A program made the translations under genes and the position numbers. Shown piece after piece: positions 54,849-63,971 of a DNA stretch of 64,000 nucleotides. This stretch comes from Streptomyces sp. PR69 (GTDB lineage Bacteria; Actinomycetota; Actinomycetes; Streptomycetales; Streptomycetaceae). The stretch is from assembly GCF_026420845.1 (NCBI RefSeq), contig NZ_JAOWCB010000003.1:280444-344443 (forward strand). Reading direction: 5' to 3'. Each line of letters begins with the position of its first letter. Position 1 is the first letter of the stretch. The notes below the pieces were generated by a model. That model was not told the DNA's origin and did no database searches. It saw only the letters and a list, made by a program, of their open reading frames with translations.

Positions 54849-56630
54849 GTGGGCAGCACACGACGCACGTTCATAGCGGGGGCCGCGGCGGCCGGCGGCA
54901 CGGCGGCGCTCGGCACGGCGGGCGCAGGCGCCGCGCAGGCCAGGGAGCGGGGACTGCCCCGGAAGGCCGGCCGCCCGTCCGCAGCGGTGCTCGGGGGCGG
55001 GGTCGCGGGGCTGACCGCCGCACATGAACTCGCCGAGCGCGGCTTCCACGTCACCGTGTACGAGCGGCGGGCGCTGGGCGGCAAGGCGCGCAGCATGGAC
55101 GTCCCCGGCAGCGCGAAGGGCGGCCGACGGCCGCTGCCCGCCGAGCACGGCTTCCGCTTCATCCCCGGCATCTACCACAATCTGCCGGACACGATGCGGC
55201 GCATCCCCTTCCCCGGCAACGCCCACGGCGTGTGGGACAACCTGGTCTCCCCCGGCGAGATGATGTTCGCCAGGTCGGGCGGCCGTGAGGACATCCGGCT
55301 GCCGATCCCCTACCCCGGCCACCGGCCGGAGGAGCTGACCCCGGAAGAGCTCCGCCGCGCCCTGACGGCGGTCCTCGACACCGCCTTCCACCTCCCCTTC
55401 CATGAGACGGCGTACTTCGTCAATCGCGCTCTGGTCTTCCTCACCAGCTGTGACGAGCGCCGCAACGGGCCTTGGGAGCGCACGCCCTGGTGGGGTTTCA
55501 CCCGTGCCGCGGAGATGTCGTACGACTACCAGCGCATCCTGGCCGTCGGAGTCACCCGCAACATCGTGGCCACCAAGGCCGAGGAGGCCAGCACCCGCAC
55601 GGTCGGCGCCCTCGGCGAGGCCTTCGTCTTCAACGCCCTGGGCCTCGGCGCGGACGGCCCGCCCGACCGGCTGCTGAACGCGCCCACCAACGAGGCGTGG
55701 ATCGACCCTTGGGCCGCGCATCTGCTCTCGCTCGGCGTGGAGTTCAGAATCGGCTGGACGGTGCGGGAGGTGCTGTACGGGGACGGGCGCGTGACCGGCG
55801 TCGCGGTCGACGACCCCGGCGGCGTACGCCGTACCGTCACCGCCGACCACTACATCTCGGCGATGCCCGTGGAAGGCGCCCGGCGCACCTGGGGCGCGGC
55901 GCTGCGGGCGGCCGACCCCCAGCTGGGCCGCTGCGACCTGCTGCAGACGGACTGGATGACGGGCATTCAGTTCTATCTGACCGAGGTGCCGCCGACCGTG
56001 CGCGGTCACTTCAACTGCATCGACTCCCCCTGGTCGCTGACCGCGATCGCCCAGGCCCGGCACTGGCCCGGCCGCGCCTTCGCGGCGGACTACGGCGACG
56101 GCACGGCCGTGGACTGTCTGTCGGCAGACATCTCCGAGTGGGACAGGCCCGGCATCCTGTACGGCAGGACGGCCAAGCAGTGCACCCGCGCCGAGGTCGC
56201 CCGCGAGGTGTGGGCACAGCTCAAGGCCGCCGTCAACGACACCGGAAAGCCGGTGCTCAAGGACAGCGCGCTGCACTCGTGGTACCTCGACCCGGGCGTG
56301 GACGGCCTGGGCACCCCGAACCCCACGAACGAGGACGAGCTGCTCATCCATCCGGTCGGCACCTTCCACAACCGGCCCTCCGCCAAGACCCGCATCCCCA
56401 ACTTCTACCTGTCCGGGGACTATGTGGCCGTCGACATCGATCTGGCGACGATGGAGGGGGCGAACGCCTCGGCGCGCCAGGCGGTCAACGCGCTGCTGGA
56501 GCGGACCGGATCACCGGCCGAACGCTGCACGGTCACCCCCCTCTACCGTCCGCGGGAGCTGGAAGCCGCCAAACGGCATGACCGCTTCCGCTACCGGCTG
56601 GGGCTGCGCAATATCTTCGACCTGGGCTGA
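54849..56630 (+). CDS. FAD-dependent oxidoreductase with Tat-type N-terminus
   Basis: A 593-aa flavoprotein. A twin-arginine-like leader (STRRTFIAGAAAAGG) is followed by the dinucleotide motif VLGGGVAGLTAAHELAERG and YERRALGGKARS (about 60-90). The layout resembles amine oxidase/hydroxysqualene dehydroxylase and phytoene desaturase-like proteins, and the C-terminal FAD segment PNFYLSGDYVAVDIDLATMEGAN closes the fold. Isoprenoid or amine substrates are both possible. The GTG start has GGGGAGG 6 nt upstream. Two palindromes precede it. The GH4 gene follows 28 bp later. Confidence 0.85.
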   Translation: MGSTRRTFIAGAAAAGGTAALGTAGAGAAQARERGLPRKAGRPSAAVLGGGVAGLTAAHELAERGFHVTVYERRALGGKARSMDVPGSAKGGRRPLPAEHGFRFIPGIYHNLPDTMRRIPFPGNAHGVWDNLVSPGEMMFARSGGREDIRLPIPYPGHRPEELTPEELRRALTAVLDTAFHLPFHETAYFVNRALVFLTSCDERRNGPWERTPWWGFTRAAEMSYDYQRILAVGVTRNIVATKAEEASTRTVGALGEAFVFNALGLGADGPPDRLLNAPTNEAWIDPWAAHLLSLGVEFRIGWTVREVLYGDGRVTGVAVDDPGGVRRTVTADHYISAMPVEGARRTWGAALRAADPQLGRCDLLQTDWMTGIQFYLTEVPPTVRGHFNCIDSPWSLTAIAQARHWPGRAFAADYGDGTAVDCLSADISEWDRPGILYGRTAKQCTRAEVAREVWAQLKAAVNDTGKPVLKDSALHSWYLDPGVDGLGTPNPTNEDELLIHPVGTFHNRPSAKTRIPNFYLSGDYVAVDIDLATMEGANASARQAVNALLERTGSPAERCTVTPLYRPRELEAAKRHDRFRYRLGLRNIFDLG

Positions 56631-56658
56631 CGGCCGGCTGCCGGTAGCGTACGGAGGC

Positions 56659-58008
56659 ATGAAGCTCACCATTCTCGGCGGCGGAGGGTTCCGGGTGCCC
56701 CTGGTCTACGGGGCGCTCCTCGGCGACCGCGGCGAGGGCCGGGTCACCCGGGTCACCCTGCACGATGTGGACGCGGACCGGGTCGCGGCGGTGGCGCGGG
56801 TCCTCGCCGAACAGGCCTCCGGGCACGCCGACGCGCCCGAGGTTGCCGTCGCGCACGATCTCGACGAGGCCCTGCGCGGCGCGGACTTCGTGTTCTCGGC
56901 GATCCGGGTCGGCGGGCTCGCGGGCCGGGCGGCGGATGAGCGGATCGCGCTGGCCGAGGGGGTGCTGGGGCAGGAGACGGTCGGCGCGGGCGGGATCGCC
57001 TATGGGCTGCGCACCGTGCCCGCCGCCGTGCGGATCGCCGGCCGGGTGGCCGCACTCGCCCCGGACGCCTGGGTCATCAACTTCACCAATCCGGCGGGCC
57101 TGGTGACGGAGGCCATGTCACGGATTCTCGGGGAGCGGGTGATCGGCATCTGCGACTCGCCGGTGGGCCTCGGCCGGCGCGTCGCGCGCGTCCTGGGGGC
57201 CGATCCGGACACGGCGTGGATTGATTACGCCGGCCTCAACCATCTCGGCTGGCTGCGCGGGCTGCGTGTCGGCGGGCGCGATGAGCTGCCCCGGCTGCTC
57301 GCCGACGACAAGGCCCTGGGGTCCTTCGAGGAGGGCCGGCTCTTCGGGTCCGAGTGGCTTCGGTCACTGGGCGCGATCCCCAACGAGTATCTCCACTACT
57401 ACTACTTCAACCGGGAGACGGTGCGCGCCTATCAGGAGGCGAAGCGCACCCGCGGGGCGTTTCTGCTGGACCAGCAGTCCGGCTTCTACGAGCGGATGCG
57501 GCGGCCGGACACGCCCGCGCTGGCGGCCTGGCGCGACACCCTCGCCGAACGCGAGGCCACCTATATGGCCGCGAACCGCGCGGCCGCCGGGGCCGGGGAA
57601 CGCGCCGCGCAGGATCTGGAGTCCGGCGGCTACGAGAAGGTCGCGCTCGCGCTGATGCGGGCGATCGCACGCGACGAGCGCAGCACCCTGATCCTCAATG
57701 TGCGCAACCGCGGCACTCTGCCGGTGCTCGACGACGACGCGGTGATCGAGGTGCCGTGTCTGGTGGACGCCAACGGCGCGCATCCGGTGTCGGTCGATCC
57801 GCTGCCGTACCACGCGGCGGGGCTGGTGACCGCGGTGAAGGCGGTCGAGCGTGAGGTGCTCACGGCCGTGGCGGACCGGTCGCGGGTGAGCGCGGTCAAG
57901 GCGTTCGCGCTGCATCCGCTCATCGACTCGGTGACGACAGCGCGGCGGCTCGTCGACGCCTATGCCGCCGGGCATCGCGAGCTGGCCCATCTGGCCGCGG
58001 GCGGCTGA
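56659..58008 (+). CDS. Family 4 glycosidase (6-phospho-beta-glucosidase type)
   Basis: A 449-aa NAD- and metal-dependent glycosidase. The N-terminal TILGGGGFRVPLVYGALL binds NAD; WVINFTNPAGLVTEAM and ICDSPVGLGRRV (Cys as metal ligand) with GLNHLGWLRGL (His) are GH4 hallmarks. The enzyme oxidises C3, eliminates the aglycone and re-reduces, acting on 6-phospho or free glycosides. The ATG at 56659 lies 8 nt after a -10 TAGCGT and 1 nt after GGAGG, so it is probably translated leaderless. Confidence 0.9.
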   Translation: MKLTILGGGGFRVPLVYGALLGDRGEGRVTRVTLHDVDADRVAAVARVLAEQASGHADAPEVAVAHDLDEALRGADFVFSAIRVGGLAGRAADERIALAEGVLGQETVGAGGIAYGLRTVPAAVRIAGRVAALAPDAWVINFTNPAGLVTEAMSRILGERVIGICDSPVGLGRRVARVLGADPDTAWIDYAGLNHLGWLRGLRVGGRDELPRLLADDKALGSFEEGRLFGSEWLRSLGAIPNEYLHYYYFNRETVRAYQEAKRTRGAFLLDQQSGFYERMRRPDTPALAAWRDTLAEREATYMAANRAAAGAGERAAQDLESGGYEKVALALMRAIARDERSTLILNVRNRGTLPVLDDDAVIEVPCLVDANGAHPVSVDPLPYHAAGLVTAVKAVEREVLTAVADRSRVSAVKAFALHPLIDSVTTARRLVDAYAAGHRELAHLAAGG

Positions 58009-58117
58009 CACAGCCGACGGCGATCTCACCCGTCCGCAGCAGCCGAGTCCTTACGTACCTGTGACGGGTCGGCGTGCGACGCCGCCCTGCGGGGCCCGGA
58101 CCCGTAGCGTCAGCGAT

Positions 58118-59197
58118 ATGCGTGTACTTGTCACAGGAGGCGCGGGCTTCATCGGCTCGCAGGCGGTGGCGGCCCTGGCGGCACGCGGGCACGATCCGGT
58201 CGTGCTCGACGCCCTGCTCCCCTCGGCCCATCCCGAGCCCCCTCCGCCGCACCCCGCCGCCGAGCAGATCCACGGGGACGTACGGGATCCGGCGACGGTC
58301 CTGCGGGCGCTGCGCGGTGTGGACGCGGTGTGTCACCAAGCGGCCATGGTAGGGCTCGGCAGGGACTTCGCCGACGCGCCCGCGTATGTCGGCTGCAATG
58401 ACCTGGGCACGGCGGTGCTGCTGGCGGCGATGGCCGAGACGGGGGTGGCGGAGCTGGTGCTGGCGGGTTCGATGGTCATCTACGGCGAGGGCCGCTACGA
58501 CTGCGCGCGCTGCGGGCCGGTGCGGCCGGGCCCGCGGGCGGCCGCGGACCTCGACGCGGGGCGGTTCGAGCCGCGGTGCCCGGGGTGCGAAGCGGCGCTG
58601 ACACCCGGACTGGTCGGCGAGGACGCGCCGGCCGACCCGCGCAATGTGTATGCGGCGACCAAGCTGTCCCAGGAGCATCTGGCGGCGGCGTGGGCCCGCG
58701 CCACGGGCGGCCGGGCGGTAGCCCTGCGGTACCACAATGTGTACGGCCCCGGGATGCCCAAGGACACCCCGTATGCGGGCGTGGCCTCGTTCTTCCGGTC
58801 CGCGCTGGCCCGCGGCGAGGCCCCCCGCGTATTCGAGGACGGGCGGCAGCGGCGGGATTTCGTCCACGTCCGGGATGTGGCGGAGGCCAACGCCACCGCC
58901 CTGGAGGCGCTGCGCGGGCGCGCGCCCGGAGTGCTCACCCCGTACAACACCGGCAGCGGCGTCCCGCACACCGTCGGCGAGATGGCGGCGGCGCTGGCGC
59001 GCGCGTACGGCGGGCCCGCGCCGGAGATCACCGGCGAGTACCGGCTGGGCGATGTACGGCATATCACCGCGGACTCGTCCCTGCTCGCCGCGGACCTGGG
59101 CTGGAAGGCGCGGGTCGGCTTCGCCGAGGGCATGGCGGAGTTCGCGGCGAGCGCCCTGCGCGGCGAACCGGGTCGTACGGCGGAGACCCCGGCATGA
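58118..59197 (+). CDS. NAD-dependent epimerase/dehydratase with zinc-ribbon insertion
   Basis: A 359-aa extended SDR acting on a nucleotide sugar. VTGGAGFIGSQAVAALAARG binds NAD, and the catalytic Tyr/Lys is in NVYAATKLSQEHL (about 178). Between GEGRYDC and EDAPADP an insertion of about 35 residues carries two CxxC pairs (CARC, CPGC), expected to bind zinc. ATG at 58118 only 7 nt after a -10 TAGCGT. First gene of a four-gene operon with 4-bp overlaps; epimerisation supplies the glycosyltransferase that follows. Confidence 0.9.
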   Translation: MRVLVTGGAGFIGSQAVAALAARGHDPVVLDALLPSAHPEPPPPHPAAEQIHGDVRDPATVLRALRGVDAVCHQAAMVGLGRDFADAPAYVGCNDLGTAVLLAAMAETGVAELVLAGSMVIYGEGRYDCARCGPVRPGPRAAADLDAGRFEPRCPGCEAALTPGLVGEDAPADPRNVYAATKLSQEHLAAAWARATGGRAVALRYHNVYGPGMPKDTPYAGVASFFRSALARGEAPRVFEDGRQRRDFVHVRDVAEANATALEALRGRAPGVLTPYNTGSGVPHTVGEMAAALARAYGGPAPEITGEYRLGDVRHITADSSLLAADLGWKARVGFAEGMAEFAASALRGEPGRTAETPA

Positions 59198-59862
59198 CGG
59201 CGGATGTGGTGCTGCCCTGTCTCAACGAGGCTCAGGCGCTGCCCTGGGTGCTGGAACGGATCCCGGCCGGCTGGCGGGCGATCGTCGTCGACAACGGTTC
59301 GACGGACGGCTCCGACAGGATCGCGCACCGGCTCGGCGCGCGCGTGGTGTACGAGGGGCGGCGCGGCTTCGGGGCGGCGTGCCATGCGGGGCTGCTGGCG
59401 GCTGACGCGGACGTCGTCTGCTTCTGCGACTGCGACGCCTCGCTCGATCCGGGCCTGCTGCGGGATTTCGTCCGGCAGGTGGCGGACGGCGAGAGTGATC
59501 TGGTGCTGGGGCGGCGGCGGCCGCGGGGGCGGGGCGCATGGCCGTTGCACGCCCGCGCCGGGAATCTGGCGCTCTCCCGGATGCTGCGCCGCCGCACCGG
59601 GCTGCGGCTGCACGACCTGGGTCCGCTGCGGGCCGCTCGCCGCACGGACCTGCTGTCCCTGGAGCTGACCGACCGGCGCAGCGGCTATCCCCTGCAGATG
59701 GTGGTGCGCGCCGCCGACGCGGGCTGGCGGGTCACGGAGCGGGATGTGCCGTATCTGCCCCGCGCGGGCAGGTCGAAGGTCACCGGGACCTGGCGGGGCA
59801 CCTGGCAGGCGGTGCACGACATGCGCGCGGTCCTGGCGGAGCCGGGAGACGTGGTCCGGTGA
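59194..59862 (+). CDS. Glycosyltransferase family 2
   Basis: A 222-aa GT-A enzyme, short and soluble. VVLPCLNEAQALPWVLERIP, VVDNGSTDGSDRIA and the metal-binding FCDCDASLDPG (about 78) are clear. It resembles dolichyl-phosphate mannose synthase-like enzymes without membrane anchors. ATGA overlap with the epimerase gene and GTGA overlap with the next gene. It probably uses the sugar nucleotide made upstream. Confidence 0.9.
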   Translation: MTADVVLPCLNEAQALPWVLERIPAGWRAIVVDNGSTDGSDRIAHRLGARVVYEGRRGFGAACHAGLLAADADVVCFCDCDASLDPGLLRDFVRQVADGESDLVLGRRRPRGRGAWPLHARAGNLALSRMLRRRTGLRLHDLGPLRAARRTDLLSLELTDRRSGYPLQMVVRAADAGWRVTERDVPYLPRAGRSKVTGTWRGTWQAVHDMRAVLAEPGDVVR

Positions 59863-60716
59863 CGGGGGGTCAGGCAGCCGGGAGGCAGGCGGGCGGCGGT
59901 CAGACGGCCGGAGTGCAGGCGGCCGACGGGCAGACGGCTGAAGTGCAGGCAGCCAACGAGCAGACGACCGAAGCGCACGCAGCCAACGAGCAGACGACCG
60001 AAGCGCACGCAGCCAACGAGCAGACGACCGAAGCGCACGCAGCCAACGAGCAGACGACCGGGAGGCAGGCAGCCGACGGTCGGGCGGCCGGCGCCCTGCT
60101 GGTCATCGCCAAGGCGCCGGTGCCGGGGCGGGTGAAGACCCGGCTGACGGCACAGTTCTCGGCGCGCGAGGCGGCGTGGCTGGCCGAGGCGGCGCTGGCC
60201 GACACGCTGGAGACGGTGCGCGCCACCCCGGCGGCGCGGCGGGTCCTCGTCCTCGACGGGCAGCCGGGCGACTGGCTGCCCGGCGGCTTCGAGGTGGTGC
60301 CGCAGTGCCCGGGCAGCCTGGACGTCAGGCTCGCCCACGCCTTCGGGCAGTGCGAAGGACCGGCCCTCCTGGTCGGGATGGACACCCCGCAGATCACCTG
60401 CGAACTGCTCACCGAGGGCCTTCGGGCGGCCGCCCGCGGCGCCTGCTTCGGCCCGGCCGCCGACGGCGGCTTCTGGGCGCTGGGCCTGGCCCGGCCGGCC
60501 CCGGAGCTGCTGCTGGGGGTGCCGATGTCGACAGCCGACACCGGGGCCGTACAGCGGGAGCGGCTGGTGCGCGCCGGCCTCACGGTGGGCGAGCTGCCCG
60601 TCCTGCGGGACGTCGACACCCCCCACGACGCGTGGCTGGTGGCCGCCGAGGCCCCGTGGACGCGGTTCGCCGCGGCGCTCGCCGGGCTGGCGGGGACGCC
60701 GAGCGGGGTGCGATGA
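59859..60716 (+). CDS. DUF2064/TIGR04282-type glycosyltransferase with repeat-rich N-terminus
   Basis: A 285-aa protein. The first 75 residues consist of about seven 10-residue units (AANEQTTEAH type) and have no fold; the core begins LLVIAKAPVPGRVKTRL and contains LLVGMDTPQI and GPAADGGFWALGL, as in DUF2064 nucleotide-diphospho-sugar transferases. The GTG start (59859) lies in a GTGA overlap with the upstream gene. The methyltransferase follows with an ATGA overlap. The core length is normal, so the repeats are an added N-terminal extension. Confidence 0.88.
   Translation: MTGGQAAGRQAGGGQTAGVQAADGQTAEVQAANEQTTEAHAANEQTTEAHAANEQTTEAHAANEQTTGRQAADGRAAGALLVIAKAPVPGRVKTRLTAQFSAREAAWLAEAALADTLETVRATPAARRVLVLDGQPGDWLPGGFEVVPQCPGSLDVRLAHAFGQCEGPALLVGMDTPQITCELLTEGLRAAARGACFGPAADGGFWALGLARPAPELLLGVPMSTADTGAVQRERLVRAGLTVGELPVLRDVDTPHDAWLVAAEAPWTRFAAALAGLAGTPSGVR
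59865..60078 (+). repeat. 30-bp tandem repeat inside the DUF2064 gene
   Basis: A 30-bp unit recurs in phase with the codons. Three copies (59949-59978, 59979-60008, 60009-60038) are identical, the fourth (60039-60068) differs only at its end, and about three degenerate copies precede them. The perfect copies are a sign of recent expansion. Confidence 0.85.
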
Positions 60717-61447
60717 CCGCGCCCGCCCGACAGGCAGACACCCGACAGACCGACACCCGACAGACCGACGCCTGGCAGGCCGACCCGTACGCGGACGCGC
60801 TGCGCACCGGCCGCGGGCCGCTGTATCTGCGGCGGGCCGACGGCCGGCTGCTGCCGCTGGAGGTGGAGCGGTGGTGCGCGGCCCCGGACGCCGCGGATCT
60901 CACCGTGCTGCACCGCTGCCGGGGCAAGGTCCTCGACATCGGCTGCGGCCCCGGCCGGCTGGTCGCGGCGCTCGCCGAGCTGGGCCGGCCGACGCTCGGC
61001 ATCGACGTCTCCCCCGCGGCGGTGGAGCGCACGGTGCGCCTCGGCGGCCTCGCGCTGCGCCGCTCTGTGTTCGACCCCCTGCCGAGGGAGGGCCGTTGGG
61101 GCACCGCCCTCCTGATCGACGGCAACATCGGCATCGGCGGCGACCCACGGGCCCTCCTTGAGCGCGTGGCCTCACTCGTCGCCCCCGACGGGGTGCTGCT
61201 CGCGGAGACGGCGCCCCAGGACGTCGACGAACGCGCCCGGGTCCGCGTCTCCGACGGCGGCCACGCCCAGGGCGCGGCGTTCCCCTGGGCCCGCGTGGGC
61301 GCTCCGGCGCTGCTCCGCTACGCCCGCGACACGGGGTGGGCGACCCCGCCGGAACACCGCGTGGCCCGGTGGGAGGCGGGCGGCCGCGCGTTCGTGGCGC
61401 TGCGGCGGGTGTCTTCCTCTGCGGGTCCTATGCCCTGGGGGGCGTAG
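60713..61447 (+). CDS. Class I SAM-dependent methyltransferase
   Basis: A 244-aa methyltransferase. Motif I is VLDIGCGPGRLVAALAELG (about 74), followed by LGIDVSPAAVERT and LLIDGNIGIGGDPRALL. The N-terminus also carries short 5-residue repeats (DTRQT) of the same flavour as its neighbour. ATGA overlap at 60713. It ends the operon and probably methylates the glycosylated product made by the upstream enzymes; the substrate is unknown. Confidence 0.9.
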   Translation: MTAPARQADTRQTDTRQTDAWQADPYADALRTGRGPLYLRRADGRLLPLEVERWCAAPDAADLTVLHRCRGKVLDIGCGPGRLVAALAELGRPTLGIDVSPAAVERTVRLGGLALRRSVFDPLPREGRWGTALLIDGNIGIGGDPRALLERVASLVAPDGVLLAETAPQDVDERARVRVSDGGHAQGAAFPWARVGAPALLRYARDTGWATPPEHRVARWEAGGRAFVALRRVSSSAGPMPWGA

Positions 61448-61688
61448 CACCCGCATCCGCACTCGCCATGCGCTCGATCGCCCGCCTCGGCCATCCGGGC
61501 GACCTGGAGTCGGCGGTCCTCCTCCAGCGGGGGCCGCCGGCCGGCTGCGCAGGAACGTGCGCGGCCCCTTCGTACGTCCGCACGGCGGGTCGCGAGGTGT
61601 ATAGCCGGCTTTGAGCCCCCCTGCAGCCACCGCGCGCAAGGTGCCCGCAGGACTATCCGGCACACCCCGCGCCGCACTTGGAGGTTCC

Positions 61689-62918
61689 GTGTCCCTACGA
61701 CTGTTCACCTCGGAGTCCGTCACCGAGGGCCATCCCGACAAGATCGCCGACCAGATCAGCGATGCGATCCTCGACGCGCTGCTGGCGCAGGACCCCGCTT
61801 CGCGGGTGGCCGTGGAAACCCTGATCACCACCGGTCAGGTCCATGTGGCCGGAGAGGTCACCACCCAGGGCTATGCCGAGATCCAGCACCTGGTCCGCGA
61901 GACCGTGCTGAAGATCGGTTACGACTCCTCCTCCAAGGGCTTCGACGGCGCGTCCTGCGGCGTCTCGGTCTCCATCGGCGCGCAGTCGCCCGACATCGCC
62001 CAGGGCGTGGACACGGCGTACGAGTCCCGGGTGGAGGGTGCCGCCGCAGGTGAGGAAGCCGATGAGCTGGACAAGCAGGGCGCCGGCGACCAGGGCCTGA
62101 TGTTCGGCTACGCGTGCGACGAGACGCCCGAGTTGATGCCGCTGCCCATCACCCTCGCCCACCGGCTCTCCGCCCGACTCGCCGAAGTGCGCAAGAACGG
62201 GACCGTCCCCTATCTGCGCCCCGACGGCAAGACCCAGGTCACCATCGCCTACGACGGGGACCGCGCCGTCGAACTCGACACCGTCGTCGTCTCCTCGCAG
62301 CACGCTCCCGGCATCGACCTGGACTCGCTGCTGATCCCCGACATCCGTGACTGCGTCGTCCAGCCCGTGCTCCACCAGCTCGCCGAGGACGGGGTGAAGC
62401 TGCGCACCGAGGGCTACCGGCTGCTGGTGAATCCGACGGGCCGGTTCGAGATCGGCGGTCCGATGGGCGACGCGGGCCTGACCGGCCGGAAGATCATCAT
62501 TGATACGTACGGCGGCATGGCGCGGCACGGCGGTGGCGCGTTCTCCGGCAAGGACCCGTCCAAGGTGGACCGTTCCGCGGCGTACGCGATGCGCTGGGTC
62601 GCCAAGAACGTCGTCGCGGCCGGGCTCGCGGCCCGCTGCGAGGTCCAGGTGGCGTACGCGATCGGCAAGGCCGAGCCCGTCGGTCTGTTCGTCGAGACCT
62701 TCGGCACCGAGACCGTGCCCGTACCGCACATCCAGGCCGCCATCGCCCAGGTCTTCGACCTGCGCCCGGCCGCCATCATCCGCGACCTCGACCTGCTGCG
62801 GCCCATCTACGCCCAGACGGCCGCCTATGGCCACTTCGGCCGTGACCTCCCCGACTTCACCTGGGAGTCCACCGACCGGGCCGAGAAGCTGCGCCAGGCG
62901 GCCACGGCGGCCGTCTGA
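61689..62918 (+). CDS. metK: S-adenosylmethionine synthetase
   Basis: A 409-aa enzyme making SAM from methionine and ATP. The sequence begins [20 protein letters not shown] and has [18 protein letters not shown] with the metal Asp, and [20 protein letters not shown], all invariant in the family. GTG at 61689 with GGAGG 5 nt upstream. The 241-bp region before it shows no SAM or SAH riboswitch I can recognise. It starts an operon with a PfkB kinase 69 bp later. It may be a second metK copy serving a methyl cycle. Confidence 0.96.
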   Translation: MSLRLFTSESVTEGHPDKIADQISDAILDALLAQDPASRVAVETLITTGQVHVAGEVTTQGYAEIQHLVRETVLKIGYDSSSKGFDGASCGVSVSIGAQSPDIAQGVDTAYESRVEGAAAGEEADELDKQGAGDQGLMFGYACDETPELMPLPITLAHRLSARLAEVRKNGTVPYLRPDGKTQVTIAYDGDRAVELDTVVVSSQHAPGIDLDSLLIPDIRDCVVQPVLHQLAEDGVKLRTEGYRLLVNPTGRFEIGGPMGDAGLTGRKIIIDTYGGMARHGGGAFSGKDPSKVDRSAAYAMRWVAKNVVAAGLAARCEVQVAYAIGKAEPVGLFVETFGTETVPVPHIQAAIAQVFDLRPAAIIRDLDLLRPIYAQTAAYGHFGRDLPDFTWESTDRAEKLRQAATAAV

Positions 62919-62987
62919 TCCGCGGGACCCGCCATGCACCGACCACCGCAGAACCACGGAACCAAACGGAACCAAGGAGCAGCGACC

Positions 62988-63971
62988 GTGCGCATAGCCG
63001 TAACTGGTTCGATCGCTACGGACCACCTCATGGTCTTCCCCGGCCGGTTCGCCGAGCAGCTCATCGAGGGCAGCCTCGACAAGGTCTCGCTCTCCTTCCT
63101 CGTCGAGGAACTGGAGATCCGGCGCGGCGGCGTCGCAGCGAACATCGCCTTCGGACTCGGGCGGCTGGGCCTTGGCCCGTACCTGGTCGGAGCGGTGGGC
63201 ACGGACTTCGCCGACTACCAGGTCTGGCTCAAGGAGAACGGCGTCGACACGGACTCGGTCCGCGTCAGCGAATCGCTGCACACCGCACGGTTCGTCTGCA
63301 CCTCCGATGCCGACCACAACCAGATCGGCTCCTTCTACACCGGAGCCATGAGCGAAGCACGACACATCGAACTCCGGCCCGTGCACGAGCGGGCCGGCGG
63401 CCTCGACCTCGTGGTGATCTCGCCGAACGACCCGGAGGCCATGCTCAACCACACCCGCGAATGCACCGCCCTCGGCGTGCCGTTCGCGGCCGACCCCTCA
63501 CAACAGCTCGCCCGGATGGGCCGCGAGGAGGTGCGCGCGCTGCTCGACCACCCCGCGTACCTCTTCACCAACGAGTACGAGAGCGTCCTCATCCAGGAGC
63601 GGACCGGCTGGACGGAACAGCAGATACTCGGCCGGGTCGGCACCTGGGTCACCACACGGGGCGCGGACGGCGTACGCGTGGAGCGCGCCGGACTCCACAC
63701 CGTCGAGGTCCACGCCGTGGCCCCGCACGGCACGATCGAACCGACGGGCGCGGGCGACGCCTTCCGGGCGGGCTTCCTCGCCGCCACCGCCTGGGGCCTC
63801 GGCCTGGAGCGGGCGGCCCAACTGGGCAGCGCGCTGGCCACCACTGTCCTGGAGACCACGGGCACCCAGCCCGACGCACTGCGCGGCGGCGATCTGCTGA
63901 CCCGCGTGCGCGGCGCCTACGGCGACCAGGCGGCCGGCGAACTGGCCCCGTTTATGGCGGCGACGACATGA
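62988..63971 (+). CDS. PfkB family carbohydrate/nucleoside kinase (adenosine kinase-like)
   Basis: A 327-aa ribokinase-fold enzyme. Substrate-binding GGVAANIAFGLGRLG (about 40) and the C-terminal TGAGDAFRAGFLAA, with the catalytic Asp, are clear. Position after metK suggests phosphorylation of adenosine released from SAH, but a sugar substrate is equally possible from sequence alone. GTG at 62988 with AAGGAG 8 nt upstream. The stop overlaps the next start (ATGA). Confidence 0.9.
   Translation: MRIAVTGSIATDHLMVFPGRFAEQLIEGSLDKVSLSFLVEELEIRRGGVAANIAFGLGRLGLGPYLVGAVGTDFADYQVWLKENGVDTDSVRVSESLHTARFVCTSDADHNQIGSFYTGAMSEARHIELRPVHERAGGLDLVVISPNDPEAMLNHTRECTALGVPFAADPSQQLARMGREEVRALLDHPAYLFTNEYESVLIQERTGWTEQQILGRVGTWVTTRGADGVRVERAGLHTVEVHAVAPHGTIEPTGAGDAFRAGFLAATAWGLGLERAAQLGSALATTVLETTGTQPDALRGGDLLTRVRGAYGDQAAGELAPFMAATT

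Noticed and set aside
59949..60068. The 30-bp repeats as a CRISPR array
   Set aside because: The units are directly adjacent with no spacers and keep the codon phase of a gene.
61448..61688. A possible SAM or SAH riboswitch before metK
   Set aside because: I looked for the conserved cores of SAM-I, SAM-IV and SAH elements and found none; only general GC-rich hairpins are present.
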